Assembly: GCA_900312665.1 (NCBI GenBank)
Contig: ONZQ02000004.1
Location: 2,510,693 to 2,574,692, forward strand
Reading direction: 5' to 3'
DNA from: Cephalotrichum gorgonifer
Lineage: Eukaryota; Ascomycota; Sordariomycetes; Microascales; Microascaceae
DNA: 64,000 nt
Shown here: piece by piece, positions 54,083 to 64,000 of the stretch
Numbering within the stretch: position 1 is the stretch's first letter
Layout of the letters: each line of letters starts with the position of its first letter
Notes under the pieces: model-generated
Database searches by the model: none
Told to the model about the DNA's origin: nothing
The model's input: only the letters and a program-made list of their open reading frames with translations
Position numbers and translations under genes: made by a program

Positions 54083-55365
54083 ATGGATCCACCAGCCGCC
54101 CAAGTTACACCAGCACCCGCCGTGAAACGATCTCTAGAGTCAAACCTAGGTCCGCTAACAACGACCTTCACACCGCCAGCCGACTGTAAAGATCTACTCG
54201 TGCGCTCCATCGGTAAACCCGGTGGCGACTACACGCAGTTCTACGTCGGCTATGGCGAACAATGCACTGTCAACGATGACGGGAAGGCCTCAACGTTCAT
54301 CCCAGAGTCGTGCTACCCAGGCGCCTTGGCCGAGTGGTACCAGGACCCGAACATCAACATCCCAGACAGGATTGCCCCTGCCGCGTACTCCCCTGGGCTT
54401 GTGTGTCCCGTTGGGTACGAGACCGCTTGTTCCTTGACACGTTGGGATGGGAGCTCGACACCAACCGCGGGTGCCGATACGGATCTCTATGATATCCTGA
54501 AAGATGGTGAAACCGCCGTCGGTTGCTGCCCGTCGTAAGTGCGCTGATATATCCTTGCTTCAACGAAGGTTGCGCGCTACCTGGAAGAAGAAGAAAACTT
54601 TGTCCTAATAAAGCGTCTAGAAACTACAAGTGCAAGTCGGAGTCTTACTACATGTGCGAGTCAACCGTCACCGCAGGCAGCGCCGTCACGGCCGTCTCGT
54701 ACGACTCCAAGTGCGAGCCGTCGACCCTGAGCACGTCTATCAATTTGTTCTGGGCTGCCCTCATGGACTCCAAGATAGCCGAGGCCCCACGAGTAATCCT
54801 CGTCCTGCCGAATCCGACGGCGACGTCAGATTCCTCGTCCGTCGACGATGCTGGTGATGATGGGGCAGAATCCGAGGATGGATCGAGCAAGGGATTATCT
54901 ACCGGCGGTAAAATCGCGATCGGGGTGGTCATTCCTGTCGTGGCTATCCTCGCTGCGGCGGTATTCTGGTTCATTATGCGAAGGAAAAGGCTCAATGGGC
55001 AGAAGAGCCAGAGCGGTGAGGATAGTCCGTTTGAGAAGGCGGAGCTACCAGGAGGCGATGCAGCGGCCATTTCTGGATCAGGCGGTGTCGCGATTGATAC
55101 TCCTGAGTTTGGTAATGCACAGTCCGGTGTTGTCAACAGCAGCGGTGATGCGACTACCATCGGCGAACTAGGTGATACCCCAGCGAGGAATATGGCATCG
55201 GAGATTGACACGACTTTTCCGCAGATGACGGCCGGCGCCCACAACAAACCTATCGAACTACCAGGTGCGCCGAGGGCCGAACTACCTGATACACAAGTGA
55301 CGGAGACAGCCGTGGCAAGTAGTGATGCTACCCAACCGAGCGGGTCAAAGACAACGGGGGCCTAG
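54083..55365 (+). CDS. Single-pass membrane protein with Cys-containing ectodomain, 398 aa
   Basis: Exons are 54083-54534 and 54621-55365, exactly 399 codons with the stop; the 86-nt intron is GTAAGT...CCTAAT...TAG. The ATG at 54083 gives MDPPAAQVTPAPAVKRSLES, with no clear signal peptide, so a start or exon further upstream is possible. The ectodomain has LTTTFTPPADCKDLL, then a spaced Cys series including VGCCPS. One TM helix lies near residues 246-270 (GKIAIGVVIPVVAILAAAVF), preceded by a Ser/Asp-rich stalk and followed by RRKR. The cytosolic tail is ~125 aa, acidic and disordered. The layout suits fungal cell-wall sensor or receptor-like proteins; the function is not known. Confidence 0.7.
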
Positions 55366-55724
55366 CCTTCTGGGTTACGCTCGGGGGGGAGAGCAATTGC
55401 TCTATGGGGGTCCTAGTAAGGAGTTTGGAGAGATTTATTTCTTATTGTGGACGGCATTGACGATCGCGGAGGTGTATTTTGTTTTGTAGCGCTATCAAGA
55501 TATCCCGGAAATGGGCAACTCCATAGTCTAATATACATTTTTCGTACTTAATGCCAACGTGACGGCTTATCTGCACTATATCAAGTTTCTTCCTTGCAAA
55601 GATGGATAAAATATGGGAGTCTGATTCCGTACGGAACGGGACGTAGACATCCCCCATTCTCGCTCTTTTCATAAATTCCCTAATACTACACGCCGTTCTA
55701 CACCCCTCTGGTCAAGTACCCCAT
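55366..55724. other. Convergent spacer
   Basis: It lies between the membrane-protein gene and the NmrA-like gene, with only shadow frames. Confidence 0.45.
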
Positions 55725-56883
55725 TTACCACTCCTTGGCAAGAATCTTCCACTCCTCCGCAAAGCTCTCCTCAAAGTCCTTCCGCGTCTTCTTGGGCTTC
55801 CAACCGATCTCTCGCGACCGGTCCGCGCTCGACCTGGCACGCGACGCAAAGCCAGGTTCCACCGCTGATCGAGGGCTCCCAAATGTCTTGGCCGCCTCGT
55901 CAAGGGACACCTCGCGCACCTCGTCGGTCGATAGGTATCCTAATTTCTTTCCCTCCTTGGCCACACGCTCAGACACCTCCCGCCATGACTGGTTCCCCGT
56001 CTCGTTGAAGTAGATCCCCTGCTTGTTCGCAGGCAGCTTATCTCCCGCGAGCAGGCGAGACAGGACCAGGTCGTAGAGTTCGACGAGGTCCTCGATGTGC
56101 ACGTGGTCCCACTCTCCAGACCCGGTACCGGCAACGCTTGAGAAGCCGTCGCGCCGCGCGGCTCTGATAATGGCGTCGATCTGGATGGAGGTGCGGTTGA
56201 AAAGCCCGCTCCCGAGACCGTAGATGGTGGGAGACATGAGAATGTATGTCTTTACGCCCGCTGCTTCACCCTTCTCAAAAACCGCGAGGTCGGTGGTACG
56301 CTGTACGTAAGTTTGCATGCTCTCGCGCTGGCGCTGGTATTCGTAAATGTCGTCCTTGTCGGAAAGGATGCGCGACTCGAGATACGTCTTCGAAATGGGG
56401 TGGTCCCCGATACTTGAGGTTCCAGATGTCTAGGAGGGCAGGATGTTAGTGGCCGGCAGCTTACTATAATGTTGTTCAAAGGGAGACACTAACGTGGATG
56501 AGGTCCGTCTCTTTGCCCGTCTGTTTCTGGCGGTCGGCAAGGCCTAGGATGATAGCCTCAGCTGCGGCAGTGTGTTGTGAAGACGCGGTGTGAATGACGA
56601 CATCATGGTCGCTGGCAACCTTTCGCACGAATTCCGTGTCATCGAGTCCGCTGAATACAATGCCCTCGACGCCGTGCTGCTTCAGAATATCGGCCTGCTC
56701 CTGCTTGCGGACCAGGGCGGAGAACTTGCTCCCCTGGATATGAGGGGAAGATGACCTCAGAAGAGTTGAGAGCACAGAACCGCCACTATGCACTGTCAGG
56801 ATATTTCAATGTTGAGCTCGGCCTGTGCTATGAACATACATGTATCCCGTAGCTCCAGTAATCAGAATCTTAGTTCCCGACAT
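55725..56883 (-). CDS. NmrA-like NAD(P)-binding (atypical SDR) protein, 346 aa
   Basis: Exons are 56883-56840, 56785-56494 and 56429-55725 (minus), exactly 347 codons with the stop. Introns are 54 nt (GTATGT...CTGAC...TAG) and 64 nt (GTTAGT...CTAAC...TAG). The N-terminus KILITGATGYIGGSVL contains GxxGxxG, split by intron 1. FSALVRKQEQ follows the second strand, and DVVIHTASSQ the NAD-contact region. The C-terminal half includes SPTIYGLGSGLFNRTSIQID and DHVHIEDLVELYDLVL. No Tyr-x3-Lys pair is evident in the usual place, though YLESR lies near it. Such proteins often act as redox sensors or dehydratases; the substrate is unknown. Confidence 0.82.
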
Positions 56884-58789
56884 GATGTTCGAATTTATGG
56901 GCGGGTGTAAAGCGTCGGGGGTCAAGAGAATGGTGCGAGGAATAATCTAAGCTATCAAAATTGATCGCTGAAAGTCAAGATCTATTCCGATGCATGCGAA
57001 CATTGTCCAACTTTATAATTTCATGCCTGCAAAGCCGGTGCCCAAAGAACCTATGTATGATTGGTAAGGAATGGTATTGTAATACGCCCATCGCCGTCAC
57101 TATACGACTATCCATACTCCATAGAATGAGAAGAGCTTTCCTGACTATCAGATGATTGGTAATGCTCAAACACATTTTTTTCTTGTTTCGTTTGTCAGCT
57201 CGCTCGGCGTGTCCGCGGCAAACGCCGATAACTCCATATGAAGATAATTTTTCAGCCGAGGGGAAATGGCGCACACCAAAACGATTTCAAACCTCGCTGG
57301 CAAAACGGGAAATGGGGGATACTCTATTGCTTCTTAAAACTCAGGCTCAGTATTTCCGCATGGGCGAGGTCCAGGTGGATGAGCGAAAGGCCATTAATGC
57401 AATGTTGGTACTTATTTACATCAGTGCGTATCCATGACGCTATGCGGTGCGTACGTCGGCCATGGACGCAACAACGATGGCGAAGTCTAGGTATGGCGCG
57501 CACACATGTATTTGAATAATAGTCATATGAAAATTAATTCTAGGGGGGAAAGATGGTAGATAGTCGTTGCAGCGGGGATTCGCAAGGGGTCACGGCGGGT
57601 GGTTTATTTCATATATCTTCTTACCGCGCCACCTTGCAATTCCTGCATAGTTTCATCTACTCTGCCTCCCGGCAAGTAGCCTCCTCCTTGTTATGCTACC
57701 AGTCATGGTCCCGAGACATTTCTAGTGGGCGTTTCTTTTCTTTCTTTCCTCCTTGTCTCCCCAGTACCAATGATAAAAGCTTACAGGCCGAAATATTAGT
57801 GAATCATTTAGAGAAGCGATTCACCAATACCTAGACCATTAGTATAACTTAGATACTAACTCAGCTGGGCCCCTCCCAGCATCCGTGGGGATCGGCAGCG
57901 ATGGCCTCTATTCACGCACAGACGCAAGGACGCTCCAGGGTGCAGAATATAGGCTTCTTGGGTGGCCAATAAGGAAAGGAAGTAGACCACAAACCTGCGC
58001 AGGGTGGGGCAAACGGTCTCCAGTTTGGAAAGACGGGTACTTCCGCGGTACCTCTTTTTCACAGCAATTTTAGCACCACTTGAGGGCAGAACCACGCAAC
58101 GTATTCCCTCCCACTACTGTAAAGGTGAAAATACATACGAATTCGATCTTACGGGCTGTATTTCCAGCGATGTTCCCAAAGTACCGCTGGTGCATGGGGG
58201 TAGAACCAGTCAACGCCGCACCAGGAACGAGACTTGGGCTTTGGTGGACATGATCATTGCCTGCGGGTCGTCCATGTTCCTCGGCGCCGCTGGACTTCTC
58301 TGACACTGAAGCACACCAAATGCCCGACAACCCCGCAATCAAAGCGCGTGTACGCTGGGACTGAGGCTATGGTGAGGCAATACCGAATCAGCTCGGCCAC
58401 CATGCAGGGATGCCGAGGCCGGCTTCCGAACACTAAATGGGCTAGTCCCAGCCTAGAGAGCAGATCCGGATCAGATAAGATGCGATAAAACCTTGGTCAG
58501 CAGGCGACCGGCAATTTGTTCGGTACGCAAATAGCGCCGCTGCTCGTGGAGAAGCCCAGGAGAAGGCCAATCAAAACTCGGGAGTCCTCGCCACATGGAT
58601 ACCCCGGAGTTGGTAGGCCGATGACGGACACCGAAAAACCACTAGCGTCCATATTACCAGATATCCAAGTTTTAAAGTATAAGACGATACTATTTCACTT
58701 TCCTCGTGCCCTCCCGGCCAGTGTCATTCGAAAGTGCAATAACTATTATTTTACCATCATCGTACATACCCCATAGCAGAAACCTCACG
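56884..58789. other. 1.9-kb gene-free region
   Basis: This is the divergent upstream region of the NmrA-like gene (minus) and the AIF-like gene (plus). Open frames up to 99 codons lack family features and good starts. No repeat or RNA gene was seen. Confidence 0.45.
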
Positions 58790-60314
58790 ATGATGGGCAA
58801 CTTGAAAAACATACTCGTCATTGGCGGCTCCTACACTGGGCTTGTAGGCTGCCCCGCAAAACATCCAGCATCCAAGACCCCAAAACGCTGACAATAACAA
58901 CTAGGCCTTAGCGAAACAACTCTCTACTTCCCTCCCCGCCTCCTTCAGGGTTATCCTGATTGAGCCTCACAGCCATTTTAACCACCTCTTCGCCTTGGTA
59001 CGTCCGCAGCTCTCCTCCCAGGCGCCAATGCTTTTCTTCCGTGCTAAAACCCGAATTAACTCTGTCTCATAGCCGCGATTCGCCGTTGCGTCAGGTGACG
59101 AACACAAAGCCTTCATTCCCTACACTTCCGTATTCGCAAATGCCACGGAGCCAGACAAGCATCTCGTCGTCCGTGCCCGCGTGCAATCACTACGACCGGA
59201 TCACGTCACGCTCGACCGCGACTGGGCGGGATCGAACCGGATAGGCTTCGACTACGCCGTAGTAGCCACGGGGACGCGCCTCCCTGCTCCGGGGACTATT
59301 CCATCTGATGAAAAGCCCGTAGGGGTAGAATATCTTCGAAGTTATCAAAACCGCGTCAAGGAGGCCAGGAGGATTGTGATCGTGGGCGGTGGTGCCATCG
59401 GCGTGCAGATGGCGACGGACATCAAGGAGATATACCCGGATAAGGAGGTGACGCTGGTACACTCCCGAGAAAAGCTAATGCCCTCTTTCCATCCCAAAAT
59501 GGATGAGATTCTTCGCAGTCGTCTTGGTGAGCTAGGTGTCGAGTGCGTCTTACCCCAGAATTTTCGAGCCTCTTGCCGGCATTCTTGCTAACGAATGGAA
59601 CAGGGTGGTCACTGGATCCCGTGCTGTTATGCCGAAGGAAGATGTCGGTGCTGGAAACAAGCCTGAAACCGTGGAACTTTCACTCCAAAACGGTCGCCGG
59701 ATCCCTGCGGACCTAGTGATCCCAGCAACCGGTCAGATCCCTAACAACCAGTTCGTGGAGTTATCACAGCTCAGTGAGAAGGGATTCATCAAAGTGCGGC
59801 CTACCCTACAATTCCAGGGAGAAGAGTATAGCCGTGTCTTCGCCGCGGGCGACATTGCCGACTCGGGTGCTCAAAAGGCCGCCAAGCCTGGGATTGCTCA
59901 AGCTGGCGTCGTGACGAAGAACATCCTCAGCTTGATTTCCGGGCAAGATCCACAGGGGCACGCCGAGATCATCTCGAACCGTATACACGTGACTATGGGG
60001 CTGGTGAGATTTCCCTTCCCGTCTAACCATTTCCTTTTCCTTGTTCACCCACGTCTTTCTTTTCCGAGATGCGGACCACGGAAGCTGACAAACGCGATGT
60101 CCTAGAAAATGAACATGGTATTCAGAAACCCGGAGACTAAAGATGGGGAGACGGAACCGACTGTGATTCCCCGCGACGAGTAAGCGTGCTCCCTTAAGTA
60201 ACAGGGGAACTTTAACTGACCTGGATATACAGCGGCCGACGGGATATGGGTATTGATGGGTGGTGGGAACGCCAGGGTGCCAAAGTGACACGAGCAGATG
60301 ATTATCACCTTTAA
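58790..60314 (+). CDS. AIF/AMID-like FAD-dependent NAD(P)H oxidoreductase, 390 aa
   Basis: Exons are 58790-58843, 58905-58997, 59073-59542, 59604-60003, 60106-60179 and 60233-60314, exactly 391 codons with the stop. The introns are mostly 53-75 nt; the fourth is 102 nt. CTGAC or CTAAC branches are seen in several. The N-terminus ILVIGGSYTGLALAKQL is the FAD-binding dinucleotide fold (GGSYTGL for GGGxxG). DYAVVATGTRLPAPG is the ATG motif. IVIVGGGAIGVQMATDI is the NAD(P)-binding fold, with VTLVHS at the next strand. FAAGDIAD is the second FAD contact. These features fit cytosolic or mitochondrial AIF-like quinone oxidoreductases. The C-terminal WWERQGAKVTRADDY is short. A membrane anchor was not seen. 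Confidence 0.86.
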
Positions 60315-60708
60315 GTCACATCGGTGAGCACTCGAACTTTGTACATAGATACCAGATGGGCGTGGGATTATCATGACATATATGAAAGATGCAAAGTGTG
60401 TGAAGCTAATAAAGCTAACCCTGGTTAGATTTTCCAAGGTTCAACGTAGCGGGGTAATCACACATTCCGAATATTTTAACTTCGAAGGCCCAAATATAGA
60501 AACGCAGGAAATACAATACGTGACGTTGTACAAAGAGTTGCTAGGTTCTGAAGTCCTCTTGATAGGCAATGTAAGCAAGCCGAAAGGACGGTAAATACAT
60601 AATAAATAGTGTTTTAACTTCCATATACCCCAAGAAGTAAGACATCCCTACAGACGACGCCTTGCTATCATCCCCATTACCCATGTGAGAAAACCAGCCA
60701 GCTAGCCT
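60315..60708. other. Convergent spacer
   Basis: AT-rich, with no feature apart from a possible polyadenylation-like AATAAATAG near 60600. Confidence 0.4.
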
Positions 60709-62012
60709 CTAAACAAGGATCGCCATTCCCTGCGCATTCCGATTTGCCAACCCACTCAACCCAAAGTGCTGAATCATCTTCGCAGACCCCGATCCGCCTG
60801 ATACGTCGACAACCGTAACTGCAGCTTCAGTTGTGCCATTGCCTGGTGACAATGCGTAAACAAAGTTCCCTGCCGCCGCCAGGTCGATGAGGCCCGGATC
60901 GCCGTTGGCTGACAGATCCAGCTCTGAAATCACACTAGCGTCTTGAAGGCTCATCTCTACGAGACGATTAACGCCTACATCAGTCACAAATGCGGTGCCC
61001 GTCGCAGGGGAGATGGTGGCCCAACAAGTGGCTGCTTGACCGTCGACTGCGCCTGTTGCGAGTGTTGTAGCTTCGAGTGTTCTCGGATTGACCGAGAGGA
61101 TGGCGGCACCAAACGCCGCATCGGTCGCGAACACGTTGTTGGTTCCGGGGATTACTCGCGAGCCGAAGAGGACTGCCGTTTCGTCGGGAGAGCTCCGGGT
61201 ATCCACTTGCGAGAGGGCCCTGATGGCCTCGCCCTTCTTGGTAACCACTCGCTCAACAGCAAATGCCGACAAGAATCCAGTCTTGTTGGTGGGAGGATCG
61301 CCCTTTACCGTTGTAAACAGAACGGATTCATCTTCGGAGAAGAAGGACTGAGAGACGGTGTTGGTAGGCCCGACTGGCGGCGTCGTCTGCCCGAGGTCAA
61401 AGGGCCGGAGGTTGTCCATACCACACAGCCCTTTACTTGTGAAAGGGCTGCACGAAATGCCGGCGAGAGCACCCGTCGTTCCAACGCAGACGAGATTATT
61501 CTTCGCCGATACAGCCACAGTATTCGGAAATTCTCCAGGGATAGCCACCGGTTCGCCAACGATGCATAGTCGAGTAGGGTCCGAGGATAAGATGGCTAGC
61601 ATGCTTAGGGTGTTTGAGCCCGCGTTGACGGCGAATATGTTCTAGAAGCGTTACCTGGTTAGCGAAGGACGTTCTGTGAGGCTAGATATGGATCTGAAGT
61701 CTCATGGAGACTTACGTTTCCCGCAATAGCCAGGGCTGACTGGCCCACTAGAGCATCTGGAGTGGCAGGTTGATTGTCGCCGTCGAGCGCAACTGAGCCG
61801 GCGCCACCGGTCTCCGTCACTGTCCCTTGCGATAGTTTTCCATCGGGGCCGATAGGTAAGGCTACTACCGCATTGGTCTCATCGTTAGTGAGGAAGTAGA
61901 TTGCCTTCCCAGCCGAGTTAGCGCCTCCTTGTTGGCACCTGTGAGGATGACCGGCAACCTGCTGGCTCAAGGCGAGCACGGAGAGGAAAGAAGATATAGT
62001 ATAGAAAAGCAT
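60709..62012 (-). CDS. Secreted beta-propeller (lactonase/muconate-cyclase-like) protein, 409 aa
   Basis: Exons are 62012-61716 and 61641-60709 (minus), exactly 410 codons with the stop; the 74-nt intron is GTAAGT...CTAAC...TAG. Residues 1-21 form a signal peptide (MLFYTISSFLSVLALSQQVAG). Repeated beta-strand units follow: AIYFLTNDETNAVVALPIG, IFAVNAGSNTLSMLAI, NVFATDAAFGAAILSVN, TAFVTDVGVNRLVEMSL and FVYALSPGNGTTEAAVTVVD. They are typical of seven-bladed propellers such as 3-carboxymuconate cyclase-like proteins. An extracellular role is likely; the enzyme activity is unproven. A TATA-like TATATAAAAGG lies about 150 nt upstream. Confidence 0.82.
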
Positions 62013-62161
62013 GGTTAGGATCAGTTCAAAATAAAGACAATGAGATAAATGAACTCAGTACGGCGAGATAACGGATCGAAAAGAAAGGGTTAGATAGCCA
62101 GGCCCGCTGTATCTGCTTAAACATCTCAAGCTTTTGATCACAATCGTGGGCGCCACCAGGC

Positions 62162-62172
62162 CCTTTTATATA
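62162..62172 (-). promoter_or_regulatory. TATA box of the secreted propeller gene
   Basis: The minus-strand sequence is TATATAAAAGG, about 150 nt upstream of the ATG at 62012. Confidence 0.5.
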
Positions 62173-64000
62173 CTCAGCATCATCAGATATTCAACAGGAA
62201 TCGTTGGGTTACAGAACTAAATTTTCATATTGGGGAGTACTTGCTCCATTTCCGCTAGGTATGCTTGGCATGAGACGGCAAAGGATGAATGAAACCGTGG
62301 TCCTACATCGTGTAGGCCAGGCCCAAATCGATGCATCATATTGCTCTTATACCGGGTCGATGAGAAGTCTGGAATGGATACATAAGCTAAACCAAATTAG
62401 GAACATTTGATTTCTCACTTATGGTCTGTTCGGTCCTTGTTAGGTTTCATGAGGGCTGTGACAGGAGCCCCTGCAGGGCACTCCCGCCAAGGCTCAGAGA
62501 GTGGGCCTGTCCTCGACACCCGATGCCGCCGCTAAGACAAACCTCAATGTTTATGGATATTCGAGTGGACTTTTGAAGAGTTGTGTACCGCTTACCACAT
62601 CTTCTAGTTTAAACTGAATGAGCCCTAGTCCTCGAACCGTTGCCTTGCAGACCCATCGGACACTTTTTCATCAAGTCAAGATAATAAACTGTGATAGCTT
62701 GCGAGATCCGTAGGGAAAACTTCTCATGTTACCCCGGCGGAAACTGAGGCAGAATGAAGAGCAAGAAGACAGTTTAGAGCCAAGAAAACCGAGGCGCGAT
62801 GGACTGAATGAAGCTTTGCTATGCTCCAGGTATTGTTTCTGAGCTTCCCTGGTGCCTCCATTCCACGCGCATGGTTTAGTACAAGCCTTTCACGACAAGA
62901 GTTGGGGTAGACGGCTTGAGAGCAACGCCCGTGCGCTAGAGAGACATGAAACGCCGGTGGGGAGATCAGTTAATCATGCTCCCGTAAGTCCCTGGAATTC
63001 TGGCACTCCTTGGCGTCCCATGTATCCGGGAATATAGTAATCAAAATTTCCTGTTTTGGTAACCATATTGCCCTTGAAGTGAGCCAGAGGGGTAGGTACC
63101 TCGCTGATCACAAGCTTATCGGTCTCAATTCTACCTTCTTCCCTCCTGTTTCGCTTCTTCAGTCACAATCTCCAGTTAACCAGTGTAGTGGTGGAGAGAA
63201 CTAATACATCCGAGTTTGCGCTCAGGCATCCCCACTCAACTAGGGTATTTGGGTGCGGGTGTTGTTATGGATACATGTATGTCCGCGACTTCAGGAGTTA
63301 CGTCGATCGCCCTATCACCGGCCTCCCGCGGTTTCCCAGTCTATAAAACAATTTTTAAGAAGCAATGGGAGATAGATTCATAAATTAAGATCTGAGAAAT
63401 GTTGCCCCTGAGAATGCGCCGCTCCTGGCGGAATTTCTGCATTCTACTTTCGAAAGCTGAATAACTACGGGTATCTTGTCAAAGCAACTTTACGTGTATT
63501 CAATGGTGACATCCCGAAGTCCAGCTTGCACCTCGAGTGTTGGTGGAAGCATTCGACTGTTGAAGATAGCCCTTTTATTTTTCAATGGTCGAGCTCATCC
63601 TGGGGTGTGCCTCCATGCGTCAACCGACATGAGCACCGTTGAGCCGTCACGACAGGAAATCGTTTACTCATGAGGATCAATAGCTTGGATTAATTGGGAA
63701 CCCGCCGGCCGCCCAAGGTGCAGGACAAAGAAGAGACAGCAGAAAGGTAGCCCCCAGATTTTGTCTAGTGCAACGATTTGCTGGAGATAGAAGGCACGTC
63801 TAGATAGAAGGTATGCCCAGGTAAAAGGTGCTCCCAAGATGGAAGGAGCGTCCGCGAGGGAGGGTATAGCCAAGAATAGAAACCTAAGGACAGACAACGC
63901 CCTCTAAAGCCCTTCGCAACACCACAGACATCCCACAAATATGCCACAAATCCAAACTGCATGCCATTTTTTTTTCCAACATTAATTTTGAGTCTCCACG
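62173..64000. other. Right margin without a recognisable gene
   Basis: Short frames only. A degenerate 17-20-nt tandem (AGAAGGYRYGTCTAG-like, AAGGTGCTCCCAAGATGG-like) lies at about 63785-63860. The window may end inside the promoter of a gene beyond 64000. Confidence 0.45.

Noticed and set aside
54060..54085. tRNA-like T-arm (GGTTCGAATC)
   Set aside because: No matching acceptor or anticodon arms nearby.

Overview
The window looks like nuclear DNA from a filamentous ascomycete (Pezizomycotina). Most genes carry several short introns (about 42-105 nt) with GTRNGT-type donors, CTRAC/CTAAC branch sites and YAG acceptors. The protein families are typical of these fungi: NACHT/STAND receptors, a HET domain, a FunK1 kinase, a Fungal_trans_2-like regulator, fungal C2H2 proteins and a GPI-anchored Cys-rich protein. 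Several stretches carry the transition-type decay expected of repeat-induced point mutation (RIP). I cannot name the species. All splice sites were placed by eye, then tested for reading-frame closure: each multi-exon model reported as intact sums to an exact number of codons.

Layout. 1.4-7.7 kb: an 882-aa five-exon zinc-finger/coiled-coil protein, an NAD(P)-dependent reductase (minus) and a divergent Fungal_trans_2-like protein. 8.25-13.14 kb: a 1588-aa Goodbye-NACHT receptor ending in a ZZ-type zinc finger (minus). 13.2-17.3 kb: a gene-poor, AT-shifted, RIP-like tract with an ankyrin remnant between diverged direct repeats. 17.3-24.7 kb: two small C2H2 genes, a Myb-like gene with a broken third repeat, an ankyrin protein and a Nudix hydrolase. 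The same ~180-200 bp segment lies upstream of both the second C2H2 gene and the Myb-like gene. 25.3-30.6 kb: a sirtuin, a stand-alone FAR1/MULE-type N-terminal domain beside a minisatellite, and a FunK1 kinase pseudogene. 31.5-35.3 kb: a 1205-aa NACHT-WD40 (NWD) receptor with almost identical 126-bp WD units. 36.7-37.3 kb: a small F-box-like gene.

38.1-46.6 kb is the most unusual part. Two large intron-rich genes (1050 and 828 aa) are transcribed divergently from a 1.09-kb spacer. Both encode long helical/coiled-coil proteins with one glycine/alanine-rich hydrophobic hairpin. That layout recalls two-component alpha-helical pore formers of the ClyA/HBL/XaxAB type, but I recognise no family by sequence. 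A 189-aa helical protein lies at the 3' end of the first gene.

47.5-62.0 kb: a 7-TM protein with a P/Q-rich repeat tail, a secreted GPI-type Cys-rich protein, an intron-containing tRNA-Arg(ACG), a HET-domain protein, a single-pass membrane protein, an NmrA-like protein, an AIF-like FAD oxidoreductase and a secreted beta-propeller protein. The last ~2 kb holds no convincing gene.

Taken together, two NLR-type receptors, a HET protein, ankyrin fragments, a dead FunK1 kinase and the novel helical pair within ~54 kb look like an allorecognition/programmed-cell-death island. That grouping is inference from gene content; no functional link is shown by the sequence itself.
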